DNA of 64,000 nucleotides, taken from positions 1,984,001 through 2,048,000 of the forward strand of contig NZ_CP108462.1 in assembly GCF_036226365.1 (NCBI RefSeq), in the 5' to 3' direction. The position numbers and the translations under genes were made by a program. Below the pieces are notes generated by a model. It ran no database searches, was not told where the DNA came from, and saw nothing but the letters and a program-made list of their open reading frames with translations. Numbering within the stretch: position 1 is the stretch's first letter; the number at the start of each line of letters is the position of its first letter. This document shows, one piece after another, positions 8,012-16,107 of this stretch. Source of the DNA: Streptomyces sp. NBC_01262. GTDB lineage: Bacteria > Actinomycetota > Actinomycetes > Streptomycetales > Streptomycetaceae.

Positions 8012-8825
8012 GTCCCCCGTGAAGCTCCGGCTGCTGCTGACGCCGCCCCGGCCCCGTGCCGGCTGGCGGATCGTCCCGGCCCGGATCCTCGCGATGTGCG
8101 TGGTGGAGCTGCAGAAGCTGCGCCACGACCGCACCGAGCTCTACACCCGCGCCGTACAGCCCGCCCTGTGGCTGCTGATCTTCGGCGAGACCTTCACCCG
8201 GATCCGGGCCATCCCCACCGGCGGCATCCCTTATCTCGACTACCTGGCGCCGGGCATCATCGCCCAGTCCGCGATGTTCATCGCCATCTTCTACGGCATC
8301 ATGATCATCTGGGAGCGCGACTCCGGCGTACTGACCAAACTGCTCGTCACCCCGACCCCGCGAGCGGCCCTGGTCACCGGCAAGGCCTTCGCCGCCGGGG
8401 TCAAGTCGGTGATCCAGGCCGTCGTGGTGATAGTGATCGCCGCCCTGCTCGGCGTCGCACTGACCTGGAACCCGCTCAGACTCCTCGGTGTCGCCGTCAT
8501 CGTCGTCCTCGGCTCGGCCTTCTTCTCCTGCCTGTCCATGTCGATCGCCGGGATCGTACTCACCCGCGACCGCCTCATGGGCATCGGCCAGGCCATCACC
8601 ATGCCGCTCTTCTTCGGCTCCAACGCCCTCTACCCCGTGGCCGTGATGCCCGGCTGGCTCCAGGCGATCAGCAAGGTCAACCCCCTCAGCTACGAAGTGG
8701 ACGCCCTGCGCGGGCTCCTCCTGCGCAGCCCGTCCCACCTCGGCACCGACTACGCCGTCCTGGTCGTCGCAGCCGCCCTGGGCATCGCCGCGGCCTCGGC
8801 CCTGCTGGGACGCCTGGCCCGCTGA
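7971..8825 (+). CDS. ABC-2 type membrane permease, DrrB-like
   Basis: A 284-residue inner-membrane subunit pairing with the preceding ATPase. ATG 7971 is chosen because GGAGG at 7955-7959 lies 11 bases before it; the GTG at 7959 overlaps that ribosome site. A cytoplasmic leader of about 45 residues is followed by six hydrophobic segments (for example ALWLLIFGE, QSAMFIAIFYGIMII, VVVIVIAALLGVAL, LLGVAVIVVLGSAFF, AVLVVAAALGIAAAS). The ABC-2 signature region GQAITMPLFFGSNALYPV and the following NPLSYEVDALRGLL are typical. Exported compound unknown. Confidence 0.92.
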   Translation: MSAVPAAPHPVSDESPVKLRLLLTPPRPRAGWRIVPARILAMCVVELQKLRHDRTELYTRAVQPALWLLIFGETFTRIRAIPTGGIPYLDYLAPGIIAQSAMFIAIFYGIMIIWERDSGVLTKLLVTPTPRAALVTGKAFAAGVKSVIQAVVVIVIAALLGVALTWNPLRLLGVAVIVVLGSAFFSCLSMSIAGIVLTRDRLMGIGQAITMPLFFGSNALYPVAVMPGWLQAISKVNPLSYEVDALRGLLLRSPSHLGTDYAVLVVAAALGIAAASALLGRLAR

Positions 8826-8832
8826 CCCCGGC

Positions 8833-9999
8833 TCACTGCGACCCGGGCTGCCGCACGGCGCGGCTCACCGCGCGGGTCCGTTCCGGGCGGCCCAGGACGT
8901 CCGCGCTGTCGAGGAACTGGTCCACCGAGCCGACCGGCGGCAGCTCGCGCAGGGCCGAGTCGCCGATACGGGCCGTAAGGGCCTCGGCGAAGCGGTCGGC
9001 GCGCAGGACCCGGAACGGCCTGGAGTGGTACGGGCGGGTGGCGGGGTCGACGCGGTCCGTCAGGCCGAGCTGGTTGTGCAGGCCCGCGACCGTCTCGTAC
9101 GCCTGCGCCAGATGCTCCTCACGGGTGCGCCAGTCGGTGGCGGCCAGGGCCGCGGTGAGGTCGGGCGTGAGGCGCGGGCCCCAAGGGGTGCGGGCGAACG
9201 CACTGCCGAGCCACTTGCCGTAGGGCGGATAGCGGCGGTCCATCAGGAGACACAGGCGCATGAGGTCGCGCACGAGGCGGGCGGCGACCACCGCGGATCC
9301 GAGCTCGTCGCCGACCTCCCCGCAGCGGCCGACGAAGGCCTCCTCCTGGGATATGCGCTGCCATTGGCAGGCCAGGACATGGAGCCAGAGGTCGTGCGGA
9401 TACCAGCTCAGCGCCGTTCGTAAGGGGGCGAGTTGGCCGAGGCCGTCGTGGAAGACGGCGCCGCCGGTGACTTCGGCAAGGAGCTGGGTGGGGGTGGCAA
9501 GCCAGTCCGCCGGGGTGACGCCGCCGGAGGGGTCGAAGCCGAGTACACCGGTGAACCAGGCGGAGAGGTGGGTGACTTCGACGCGGTGGTGGACGGGACC
9601 GTCGGTGGCCCGCATGACGCGGACGCCGGGGTCGCCGGGGTCGCCGGGGTCGCCGGGGTCGCCGGGGTCGCCGGGGTCGCCGGGGTCGCCGGGGGGAGCG
9701 AAGTTGGTGGGGTAACCGTGGAAGGTCTTCGGGAGGTGCTCGGCGAGTACGTGTCTGATGCGTCCCGCATGCCGGGAGACGTCCCGGCGGCGGAGGAAGA
9801 GCTGCAGGCGGGGCCCCCATTCGTGGTCGGCGGAGCGCGGGGTGTCGAAGCCGAGCACCTCGGAACCGCTGCCCAGGCGCGCCGCGGAGTGGGGGATCCC
9901 GGGGGCGGTTTCCTTCAGCAGGGGGCGTACCGCCTCGGTGTAGAAACGGCGGGAGAGTTCGAGGCCCGGGATGAAGTCCGGCATATTCGTGACGCTCAT
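8833..9999 (-). CDS. DUF4037 (nucleotidyltransferase-like) protein with (Gly-Asp-Pro)n insert
   Basis: A 388-residue protein. The N-terminal part has FIPGLELSRRFYTEAVRPLL, GSGSEVLGFDTPRSADHEWGPRLQLFL, which matches the DUF4037 pattern: a GSGSE...SxDHxWGPR nucleotidyltransferase-like strand with acidic metal ligands. The C-terminal half is helical with the conserved FVGRCGEVGDELGSAVVAARLVRDLMRLCLL region. Between the domains (residues about 104-125) lies a (GDP)7 run encoded by a 9-bp tandem repeat. No partner gene is adjacent; ends 7 bases from the convergent ABC permease. Substrate unknown. Confidence 0.75.
   Translation of the reverse strand: MSVTNMPDFIPGLELSRRFYTEAVRPLLKETAPGIPHSAARLGSGSEVLGFDTPRSADHEWGPRLQLFLRRRDVSRHAGRIRHVLAEHLPKTFHGYPTNFAPPGDPGDPGDPGDPGDPGDPGDPGVRVMRATDGPVHHRVEVTHLSAWFTGVLGFDPSGGVTPADWLATPTQLLAEVTGGAVFHDGLGQLAPLRTALSWYPHDLWLHVLACQWQRISQEEAFVGRCGEVGDELGSAVVAARLVRDLMRLCLLMDRRYPPYGKWLGSAFARTPWGPRLTPDLTAALAATDWRTREEHLAQAYETVAGLHNQLGLTDRVDPATRPYHSRPFRVLRADRFAEALTARIGDSALRELPPVGSVDQFLDSADVLGRPERTRAVSRAVRQPGSQ
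9625..9694. repeat. 9-bp tandem repeat inside the DUF4037 gene
   Basis: The unit GCCGGGGTC occurs seven times without change at 9625-9687, with a partial eighth copy. It encodes Gly-Asp-Pro repeats on the minus strand and keeps the frame whatever the copy number. Confidence 0.95.
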
Positions 10000-10057
10000 G
10001 CCAAGAAGCCGTGCCCATTTCGTGACGGCGCATGCGAGGTGTTCTCACGGCACCGGC

Positions 10058-10744
10058 TCATCCCTCCGACTGAGACGCCGTCACGAACCGCCACCGGCCT
10101 TCGGAGATGACCTCCGCCTTGTCGTCGCTGACGCGAACAGCCGTCTCGTCGTCGATGAAGTAGACGGGGAAGTCCGCCCGCGCGGCGATGCGATCAGCCC
10201 AGGCGTCGGTGCGCTCCGGGAAGTCGGGTGAGTACAGGTGCGGCTTCAGATACCAGTCGAAGAGACCGAACGGCGGCTCCACGGTCGTCGCGCCGAGCAC
10301 GCGGTAGTCCTCGGCGTCCCCGATGACGTCGGCGGAGTGCGCGGTGAGATTCCGGCTGAAGATCATCGATCCGGCACTCACCCCCACGTAGACCCGGCTC
10401 TCCAGCGCCTCCAGGAAGCCGCCGGCCAGGCCGTTGCCGATGATGCTGCGCGCGAGGTGGTAGTGATTGCCGCCCTCGGCATAGATGACGTCGGCATGGA
10501 GCAGCCGGTCGAGCACCATCGGCCGGGGCAGGCCGTTCAGCTCCAGGACGTCGAACTCCCGCCAGCCGAGACCGTGCAGCCGGCTCATGTCCTCCACGAG
10601 CCAGCCGTGATCACCGGGCTCGGCGACGGACGCCGTGGGAACGAACACGACGTTCGCCGATCCGAACGGCTTTCCCAGCATGTCCCGCAGCGCATCCCGC
10701 AGTGTGTCGTTGCGCAGCCCGCTCGACGTCAACAAAAGCTCCAT
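10058..10744 (-). CDS. peptidase S51 / dipeptidase E-like protein
   Basis: A 228-residue protein of the class I glutamine amidotransferase-like fold, S51 branch. ATG 10744 is preferred, giving MELLLTSSGL as the first beta strand. The nucleophile elbow GVSAGSM carries the catalytic serine; VVFVPTAS, YAEGGNHYHL and the later LKPHLYSPDFPER provide the usual strand, oxyanion and His positions. S51 enzymes cleave Asp-X dipeptides or process cyanophycin; which applies is unknown. No signal peptide, so cytoplasmic. It stands alone between the DUF4037 gene and the DinB-type gene on the same strand. Confidence 0.82.
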   Translation of the reverse strand: MELLLTSSGLRNDTLRDALRDMLGKPFGSANVVFVPTASVAEPGDHGWLVEDMSRLHGLGWREFDVLELNGLPRPMVLDRLLHADVIYAEGGNHYHLARSIIGNGLAGGFLEALESRVYVGVSAGSMIFSRNLTAHSADVIGDAEDYRVLGATTVEPPFGLFDWYLKPHLYSPDFPERTDAWADRIAARADFPVYFIDDETAVRVSDDKAEVISEGRWRFVTASQSEG

Positions 10745-10820
10745 CGGGCGAGCCAATCACGGCCGGCAGGCGCGCGCAACGAACTTGATCACCTCGCGCG
10801 GGACCGCACGAACCAGCGGG

Positions 10821-11618
10821 TCAGAAGCCGGGGAAGACGCGACGCAGGTCGTCCAGGGTGATCGTGCCGCCGGTCAGTGCGACGGTGGCGGGGGTGTGGT
10901 GCGGGGCGTGGCGGCCCGTGACGACGCGGAGCCACCACTCGGCGGGGGCGGTGAGGACGGCGTCGGGCTCGGCGGGGGTGTCGGTGATGGCGGCGGTGTC
11001 GAGGAGGGCGAGGCCGAAGGAGCGGTCCGGGGAGGTGACCTGGACGGCGAGGGTGACCTGGCGGCCGTCGAGGGCTGCGGGCTTGCCGACGAAGCCGATG
11101 AGCAGGCCGACTTGGTCGAGCAGCAGCTCGGTCGCCTCGGGGGCCAGGGCCGCCGTGGGGTCGAAGCCGACCTTCACGTCCCAGGCGTGGTGGGTGAACT
11201 CGCTGAGCCGCAGGCCGCCGGCGGTGGCCACGTCGACCGGCGCGGGCAGGAAGCCCAGGTCGATGCGCAGGTCGGCGCGGGCGGCGGCGTCGAGGCGCTC
11301 GTAGCGCAGGACGAGTGCCTCGTTGGCGGTGAGGAAGCCCTCGGCGCGCTCGGCCGGCGACATGGCGTTCCAGCGGGCCCAGACGGACTGGTTGAACTCG
11401 CCGCCGGGGTTACCCGTGCCTTCGAGGGCGCCTTCGAGGGTGGCCAGGCCGATCTCCGCGCCGCTGCCGAGGTGGCTCAGGACCTGGGATATGTCCCACT
11501 CCAAGGCGCCCGAGGGGCGGGCGAGGTCGTCGGCGGTGAAGTCGCGCACGAGGGCGGCGAGTTCGTCGTGGCCGGTGCGCAGGGCCTTGATGGTCGCTTC
11601 GGCGCGGTCGGTCGTCAT
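10821..11618 (-). CDS. maleylpyruvate isomerase-family mycothiol-dependent enzyme (DinB-like)
   Basis: A 265-residue protein. ATG 11618 has GGAGA about 9 bases upstream; an upstream in-frame start would add 26 residues. The N-terminal four-helix part shows ELAALVRDFTADDLARPSGALEWDISQVLSHLGSG, and FTHHAWDVKVGFD supplies the His residues of the DinB/MDMPI metal site. The C-terminal part (EPDAVLTAPAEWWLRVVTGR) matches the MDMPI C-terminal domain. Family members use mycothiol as cofactor. It is divergent from a MarR gene across a large inverted repeat, so it is probably induced by the ligand of that regulator. Substrate unknown. Confidence 0.82.
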   Translation of the reverse strand: MTTDRAEATIKALRTGHDELAALVRDFTADDLARPSGALEWDISQVLSHLGSGAEIGLATLEGALEGTGNPGGEFNQSVWARWNAMSPAERAEGFLTANEALVLRYERLDAAARADLRIDLGFLPAPVDVATAGGLRLSEFTHHAWDVKVGFDPTAALAPEATELLLDQVGLLIGFVGKPAALDGRQVTLAVQVTSPDRSFGLALLDTAAITDTPAEPDAVLTAPAEWWLRVVTGRHAPHHTPATVALTGGTITLDDLRRVFPGF

Positions 11619-11711
11619 GGCAGTGGTCTCCGATGGATGGGTGTGGGTCTGTCGGTCAGGAGTCCGGGAAGCCGTGTTGCGCGGCCTGGCATTCATGGAC
11701 GCACACCTTCA

Positions 11712-11760
11712 CTTGACGCTTCAAGTTTCACCCTAGGAGTCAATAACTTGAAGCGTCAAG
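11712..11760. promoter_or_regulatory. large inverted repeat, MarR operator between divergent genes
   Basis: CTTGACGCTTCAAGTT (11712-11727) is perfectly inverted as 11745-11760, separated by 17 bases. Each arm is itself near-palindromic (TTGA-N4-TCAA), as expected for two stacked MarR dimer sites. It lies between the divergent DinB-type and MarR genes. Confidence 0.75.
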
Positions 11761-11768
11761 CGATTATC

Positions 11769-11774
11769 TATACT
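11769..11774 (+). promoter_or_regulatory. candidate -10 element of a leaderless MarR promoter
   Basis: TATACT ends 7 bases before the ATG at 11782, and no ribosome site precedes that ATG. This spacing puts the transcript start on the ATG, the pattern of leaderless mRNAs, with the right operator arm overlapping the -35 area. Confidence 0.45.
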
Positions 11775-11781
11775 CGGCGGT

Positions 11782-12279
11782 ATGGAGCCGACCGCAGACC
11801 CGACGACGACCGCGCCACGCTGGCTGACCCCCGGCGAGCGGGACATCTGGATGGCGCTGGCCCGCGTCGTGATCAAGCTGCCGGCCGCGCTGGACACCCA
11901 GCTCCAGCGCGATGCGGGCCTGTCGCACTTCGAGTACCTGGTGCTGGCCGCGCTGTCCGAGGCACCCGGGCGGCTGCTGCGTATGAGCCACCTCGCCGAT
12001 CTCGTCAAGGGCTCGCTGTCCCGGCTCTCCCACGTCGTCAAGCGGCTCGAACAGCACGGCTGGGTCCGCCGTGAAGCCTGCCCCTCGGACGGCCGCTACA
12101 CCAACGCCATCCTCACCGACGACGGCTATGCCAAGATCGTCGCCTCCGCGCCCGGCCATGTCGAGACCGTCCGTACGCTGGTCTTCGACGCCCTCGGCGA
12201 CGAACAGCTCAGCCAGCTGGGCTCCGCCTGCCACGAGATCCTCGGCCGGATCGACGCGCCCGAACGCCGGACCTGCTGA
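11782..12279 (+). CDS. MarR-family transcriptional regulator
   Basis: A 165-residue winged-helix protein. Motifs: LTPGERDIWMALARVVIKLPAALDTQLQ dimer helix, LSHFEYLVLAALSEAPG, recognition helix LKGSLSRLSHVVKRLEQ-type segment (VKGSLSRLSHVVKRLEQHG), and wing RREACPSDGRYTNAILTDDG with the conserved Asp/Arg. It is divergent from the mycothiol-type enzyme and flanked by a 16-bp-arm inverted repeat, so it most likely represses that gene and itself. It probably responds to a toxic small molecule that the enzyme modifies; inference from context. Confidence 0.88.
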   Translation: MEPTADPTTTAPRWLTPGERDIWMALARVVIKLPAALDTQLQRDAGLSHFEYLVLAALSEAPGRLLRMSHLADLVKGSLSRLSHVVKRLEQHGWVRREACPSDGRYTNAILTDDGYAKIVASAPGHVETVRTLVFDALGDEQLSQLGSACHEILGRIDAPERRTC

Positions 12280-12316
12280 AGTCGGCCCGTCCGGCGTTCG
12301 CGTACCGCGTACCGCG

Positions 12317-13321
12317 TCAGCGTTCCCGGCGTGCGGTCATCGCGCGCTGGATCAGGATGAAGGCGAACAGCAGCACACCGGTGGCGATCTTCGTCCACCA
12401 GGAGCTGAGCGTGCCCTCGAACTGGATGATGCTCTTGATCAGGCCCAGCACGAGGACTCCGAAGAGGGTGCCGAACACATAACCCGAGCCGCCCGTCAGC
12501 AGCGTGCCGCCGATGACGACCGAGGCGATGGCGTCCAGTTCGAGGCCGACCGCGTGGAGCGGGTCGCCGGACTGGATGTAGAGGGTGAACAGCAGGCCGG
12601 CCAGGGCCGAGCAGAAGCCGCTGACCGTGTAGACAGCGATCTTGGTGCCGCCGACCGGGAGCCCCATGAGCAGCGCGGACTGCTCGTTGCCGCCGATGGC
12701 GTAGACCCGGCGGCCGAAGCGCGTGTAGTGGAGCACGTAGAAGGCGACGGCGAGGACGACGAGGGAGACGACGGCGGCGATGGACAGGAAGGCGCCGCCG
12801 GGGAAGGTGAGGTGGGTGGTGGCGAGGGTGCTGACCGTGGGGTCGGTGAAGGAGATCGATTCCTTGCTGATGACCAGGCACAGGCCCCGGAAGAGGAAGA
12901 GCCCGGCGAGGGTCACGATGAAGGGCTGGATCTCGAAGTGGTGGATGACATAGCCCATGAGATAGCCGCCGAAGGCCCCGACGGCCAGCGCGATCGGGAT
13001 CACCAGGATGACGGAGACATGCTGCTTCTCCACCAGCCAGGCGGTGAGCATCGTGGTGAAGCCGATGACCGAGCCGACGGAGAGGTCGATGCCGCCGGAG
13101 AGGATCACAAAGGTCGCACCGACGGCGGCGACCAGCAGGTAGCCGTTGTCGATGAAGAGATTCATGAACACCTGGGCGTCGATGAATCCGTACGCCTGGT
13201 ACCGGAACAGCCCGAAGCCGTACATCAGGGCGAACAGGGCGCCCGTCACCAGGACGGGGAGTCGGCGGTCCGCCAGCAGGCGGGCGCCACGGTCGCGCGC
13301 ACTGGTACTGGTGGTGGTCAC
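12317..13321 (-). CDS. sugar ABC transporter permease, YjfF-like
   Basis: A 334-residue integral membrane subunit of a CUT2 (ribose/galactofuranose-type) importer. About nine hydrophobic segments are visible; the family signature LSGGIDLSVGSVIGF and the cytoplasmic loop VYAIGGNEQSALLMGLPV, which contacts the ATPase, are present. Its GTG start overlaps the stop of the preceding permease gene by 4 bases. In E. coli the galactofuranose importer likewise has two different permeases (YtfT and YjfF) plus one ATPase and one binding protein, the same four-part organisation as here. Last gene of the operon. Confidence 0.88.
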   Translation of the reverse strand: MTTTSTSARDRGARLLADRRLPVLVTGALFALMYGFGLFRYQAYGFIDAQVFMNLFIDNGYLLVAAVGATFVILSGGIDLSVGSVIGFTTMLTAWLVEKQHVSVILVIPIALAVGAFGGYLMGYVIHHFEIQPFIVTLAGLFLFRGLCLVISKESISFTDPTVSTLATTHLTFPGGAFLSIAAVVSLVVLAVAFYVLHYTRFGRRVYAIGGNEQSALLMGLPVGGTKIAVYTVSGFCSALAGLLFTLYIQSGDPLHAVGLELDAIASVVIGGTLLTGGSGYVFGTLFGVLVLGLIKSIIQFEGTLSSWWTKIATGVLLFAFILIQRAMTARRER

Positions 13322-14412
13322 TGCGACACCTCGATCTGCGGCGCGGGGGCGGCGGGAACAGGGCTGGGTTTACGGGCCCCGGAGCGGAAGACCTTGGCGC
13401 GGAACGCCGGGGACTGGAGCAGGCAGACGATGATGACGACGGCGGCCTTGAAGACCAGGTTGGTCTGGGTGGGGACGCCGATCGTGTAGATGGTGGTGGT
13501 CAGGGTCTGGATGATCAGCGCGCCGATGATGGTGCCGCCGAGGTGGAATCGGCCGCCGGTGAGCGAGGTGCCGCCGATGACGACGGCGAGGATGGCGTCG
13601 AGCTCGATCCACAGGCCGGCGTTGTTGCCGTCGGCGGCGGATACGTTGGAGCTGATCATCAGGCCGGCGATGCCCGCGCACAGCCCGCAGAACATATAGA
13701 CCATGATCTTGATCCGGCGGGACCGGATGCCGACCAGCCGGCTGGCCTCGGCGTTGCCGCCGACCGCCTCGACGAGCAGGCCGAGCGCGGTGCGGCGGGT
13801 GAGCACCATCGTCAGGGCGACCACGGCCGTCACGACGAAGATGGAGAAGGGCAGGGTCAGCCAGTAGCCGCCGCCGATGAGGGCGTACGCGCTGCTGTTG
13901 ACGGTGATGATCTGCCCGTCGGTGATCAGCTGGGCGACCCCGCGCCCGGCGACCATCAGGATCAGCGTGGCGATGATCGGCTGGATGCCGAGGCGGGCGA
14001 CGAGCAGTCCGTTCCAGGCGCCGAGCACCAGGGAGACGGCCAGCGCGAGCGCGAAGCCGAGCAGTACGCCGGACACGCTGCCCTGGTCGGCCTGCTTGCT
14101 GACGACCAGGCAGGCCAACGCGCCGGAGATCGCCACGACGGCGCCGACGGACAGGTCGATGCCGCCGGTCGCGATGACCAGGGTCATGCCGAGGGCGACC
14201 AGGATCAGCGGCGAGCCGAACAGGACGATCGAGACGAGGCTGCCGTAGAGGTGGCCGTCCTGGAGGTGGATCGCGAAGAAGCCCGGTGTGAAGGGGACGT
14301 TGACCAGCAGCAGGGCGACCAGCACGGCGACGGGCCAGAAGAGCTGGTGCGCGGTGGCCTTGCGCCACAGGGTGGTGGGGGCGCTTGGGGTGGGGGTCGA
14401 AGTCGTGGTCAT
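13318..14412 (-). CDS. sugar ABC transporter permease, YtfT-like
   Basis: A 364-residue CUT2 permease with about ten hydrophobic segments, the signature TGGIDLSVGAVVAISGA, and the coupling loop LVEAVGGNAEASRLVGIR. Its ATG overlaps the ATPase stop codon by one base and its stop overlaps the second permease by four, so expression is coupled. It should form a heterodimeric channel with the following permease. Confidence 0.88.
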   Translation of the reverse strand: MTTTSTPTPSAPTTLWRKATAHQLFWPVAVLVALLLVNVPFTPGFFAIHLQDGHLYGSLVSIVLFGSPLILVALGMTLVIATGGIDLSVGAVVAISGALACLVVSKQADQGSVSGVLLGFALALAVSLVLGAWNGLLVARLGIQPIIATLILMVAGRGVAQLITDGQIITVNSSAYALIGGGYWLTLPFSIFVVTAVVALTMVLTRRTALGLLVEAVGGNAEASRLVGIRSRRIKIMVYMFCGLCAGIAGLMISSNVSAADGNNAGLWIELDAILAVVIGGTSLTGGRFHLGGTIIGALIIQTLTTTIYTIGVPTQTNLVFKAAVVIIVCLLQSPAFRAKVFRSGARKPSPVPAAPAPQIEVSQ

Positions 14413-15989
14413 CAGTGCTCTCCGCTCGGCTCAGCGCTTCGCACTGAGCTGTCCTGCGTGTCCTGCACGTCGTGCGCTCCGCTGGCGATGGTCTCCAGGA
14501 TCCGGCCGGCGGTGATCTCCGGGCCGTTGGTGATCCGGGCCACGAGCCGGCGGTCGCGCAGCACGCCGATGGTGTGGCTGAGCCGGAGCACCTCCTCCAG
14601 TTCGGCGGAGACGTAGACCACGGACATGCCCTCCTCGGAGAGCGAGACGACCAGCTTCTGGATCTCCGCCTTCGCCCCGATGTCGATGCCCCGGGTCGGC
14701 TCGTCGAGGATCAGCAGCTTGGGCTGGGTGATCAGCCAGCGGGCGAGCAGCACCTTCTGCTGGTTGCCGCCGCTCAGCGCGCTGACCTTGGCCTCGGGGT
14801 TGGCGGGCCGGATGTCCAGCGCCTGGATGTACTTGGCCACCAGCTCGTCGCGCTGGGCCACCGGCACGGGCCGGGTCCAGCCGCGGGCGGCCTGCAGGGC
14901 GAGGATGATGTTCTCACGGACCGTCAGATCGGGGACCAGGCCCTCGGTCTTGCGGTTCTCCGAGCAGTAGGCGACCCCGCGCCCGATGGCGTCGTTCGGC
15001 TCCCGCAGCGCGGATGTGGTGCCCGCGATGGTGATCTTCCCGCTGTCCGCGTGGTCCGCGCCGAACAGCAGCCGGGCCAGTTCGGTGCGTCCGGAGCCCA
15101 GCAGCCCGGCGAGGCCGACGACCTCACCCGTGTGGATCTCCAGGTCGAAAGGTGCGATGCCGCCGGCCCGTCCGAGCCCCGCGGCGGCCAGCAGCGGCTC
15201 GCCGACGGCGGGGCGCAGGTGGTGCTCCTCCAGCTCCTCCAGTACGTCGAGATCCTTGCCGATCATGAGCTTGACCAGGCCGACCTGGTCCAGCTCACTG
15301 GTGAGGTGCTCGCCGACCAGGGCGCCGTTGCGCAGTACGGTCATGCGGTCGCAGACCTCGTAGATCTGGTCCAGGAAGTGCGACACGAACAGGATCGCGA
15401 CGCCCTCCGCCTTCAGCCGCAGCATCAGGCGGAACAACTCCTGCACCTCGTCGCGGTCCAGGCTGGAGGTGGGCTCGTCCAGGATCAGCACCTTGGTGCC
15501 GCCGACGCTCACCGCCCGTACGATCGCCACGAGTTGCTGCACGGCCAGCGGGTAGGAGCCGACGGGCGTGGCGACGTCCAGGTCCAGGCCGAGCCGGGTC
15601 ACCAGCTCGGCGGCCTCGGCTCGCAGCTGCTTCCACTGGATGCGGCCGGCGCGGCGGGGCTCGCGGCCGATGAAGATGTTCTCCGCGACCGACAGGTTCG
15701 GGCAGAGGTTCACCTCCTGGTACACCGTGCTGATGCCTGCCTGCTGGGCGTCCGACGGGCTCGCGATGCGCACGGCGGCGCCTTCGAGCGTGACGGTGCC
15801 GGCGTCCAGGGAGTGCACCCCGGTCAGGACCTTGATGAGGGTGGACTTCCCGGCGCCGTTCTCCCCGAGCAGGGCGTGGATCTCGCCGGGGAAGAGCCGG
15901 AAATCGACACCCGACAGAGCCCGTACGCCCGGGAACTCCTTGACTATGCCCGCCATTTGCAGGACGGGCGCGGCTTGTGGCTCTGCCAT
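14412..15989 (-). CDS. sugar ABC transporter ATPase with two nucleotide-binding domains, YtfR-like
   Basis: A 525-residue tandem ATPase. ATG 15989 is chosen because GAGGAG lies 9 bases upstream. The N-terminal half has GENGAGKSTL, YPLAVQQLVAIVRA (an atypical signature) and VLILDEPTSSLD; the C-terminal half has GLLGSGRTEL, a degenerate Walker A, then LSGGNQQKVLLARWL and LLILDEPTRGID. This pairing of a canonical and a degenerate site is usual for CUT2 ATPases such as RbsA. Supplies energy for the two permeases downstream. A hairpin separates it from the binding-protein gene upstream. Confidence 0.93.
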   Translation of the reverse strand: MAEPQAAPVLQMAGIVKEFPGVRALSGVDFRLFPGEIHALLGENGAGKSTLIKVLTGVHSLDAGTVTLEGAAVRIASPSDAQQAGISTVYQEVNLCPNLSVAENIFIGREPRRAGRIQWKQLRAEAAELVTRLGLDLDVATPVGSYPLAVQQLVAIVRAVSVGGTKVLILDEPTSSLDRDEVQELFRLMLRLKAEGVAILFVSHFLDQIYEVCDRMTVLRNGALVGEHLTSELDQVGLVKLMIGKDLDVLEELEEHHLRPAVGEPLLAAAGLGRAGGIAPFDLEIHTGEVVGLAGLLGSGRTELARLLFGADHADSGKITIAGTTSALREPNDAIGRGVAYCSENRKTEGLVPDLTVRENIILALQAARGWTRPVPVAQRDELVAKYIQALDIRPANPEAKVSALSGGNQQKVLLARWLITQPKLLILDEPTRGIDIGAKAEIQKLVVSLSEEGMSVVYVSAELEEVLRLSHTIGVLRDRRLVARITNGPEITAGRILETIASGAHDVQDTQDSSVRSAEPSGEH

Positions 15990-16049
15990 GGTGCAGCGCT
16001 CCTCGATGGCCTTCATGGACTTGTCAGAACTGATGATGGGTCGTCATGT

Positions 16050-16101
16050 CCGGTACGGGAGCCGGGAGTTCCCGCCGCCGCTGGGAGGGCTCCCGTACCG
16101 G
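16050..16101 (-). other. intra-operon mRNA hairpin between binding-protein and ATPase genes
   Basis: CCGGTACGGGAGCC at 16050-16063 pairs perfectly with 16088-16101 (14-bp stem, 24-base loop), starting 6 bases after the binding-protein stop. Such hairpins commonly stabilise the binding-protein message or attenuate the downstream genes, giving excess binding protein. Confidence 0.65.
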
Positions 16102-16107
16102 GGACGG

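Noticed and set aside
9625..9694. Tandem repeat considered as a CRISPR array
   Set aside because: Nine-base direct tandem units with no spacers, inside a coding frame.
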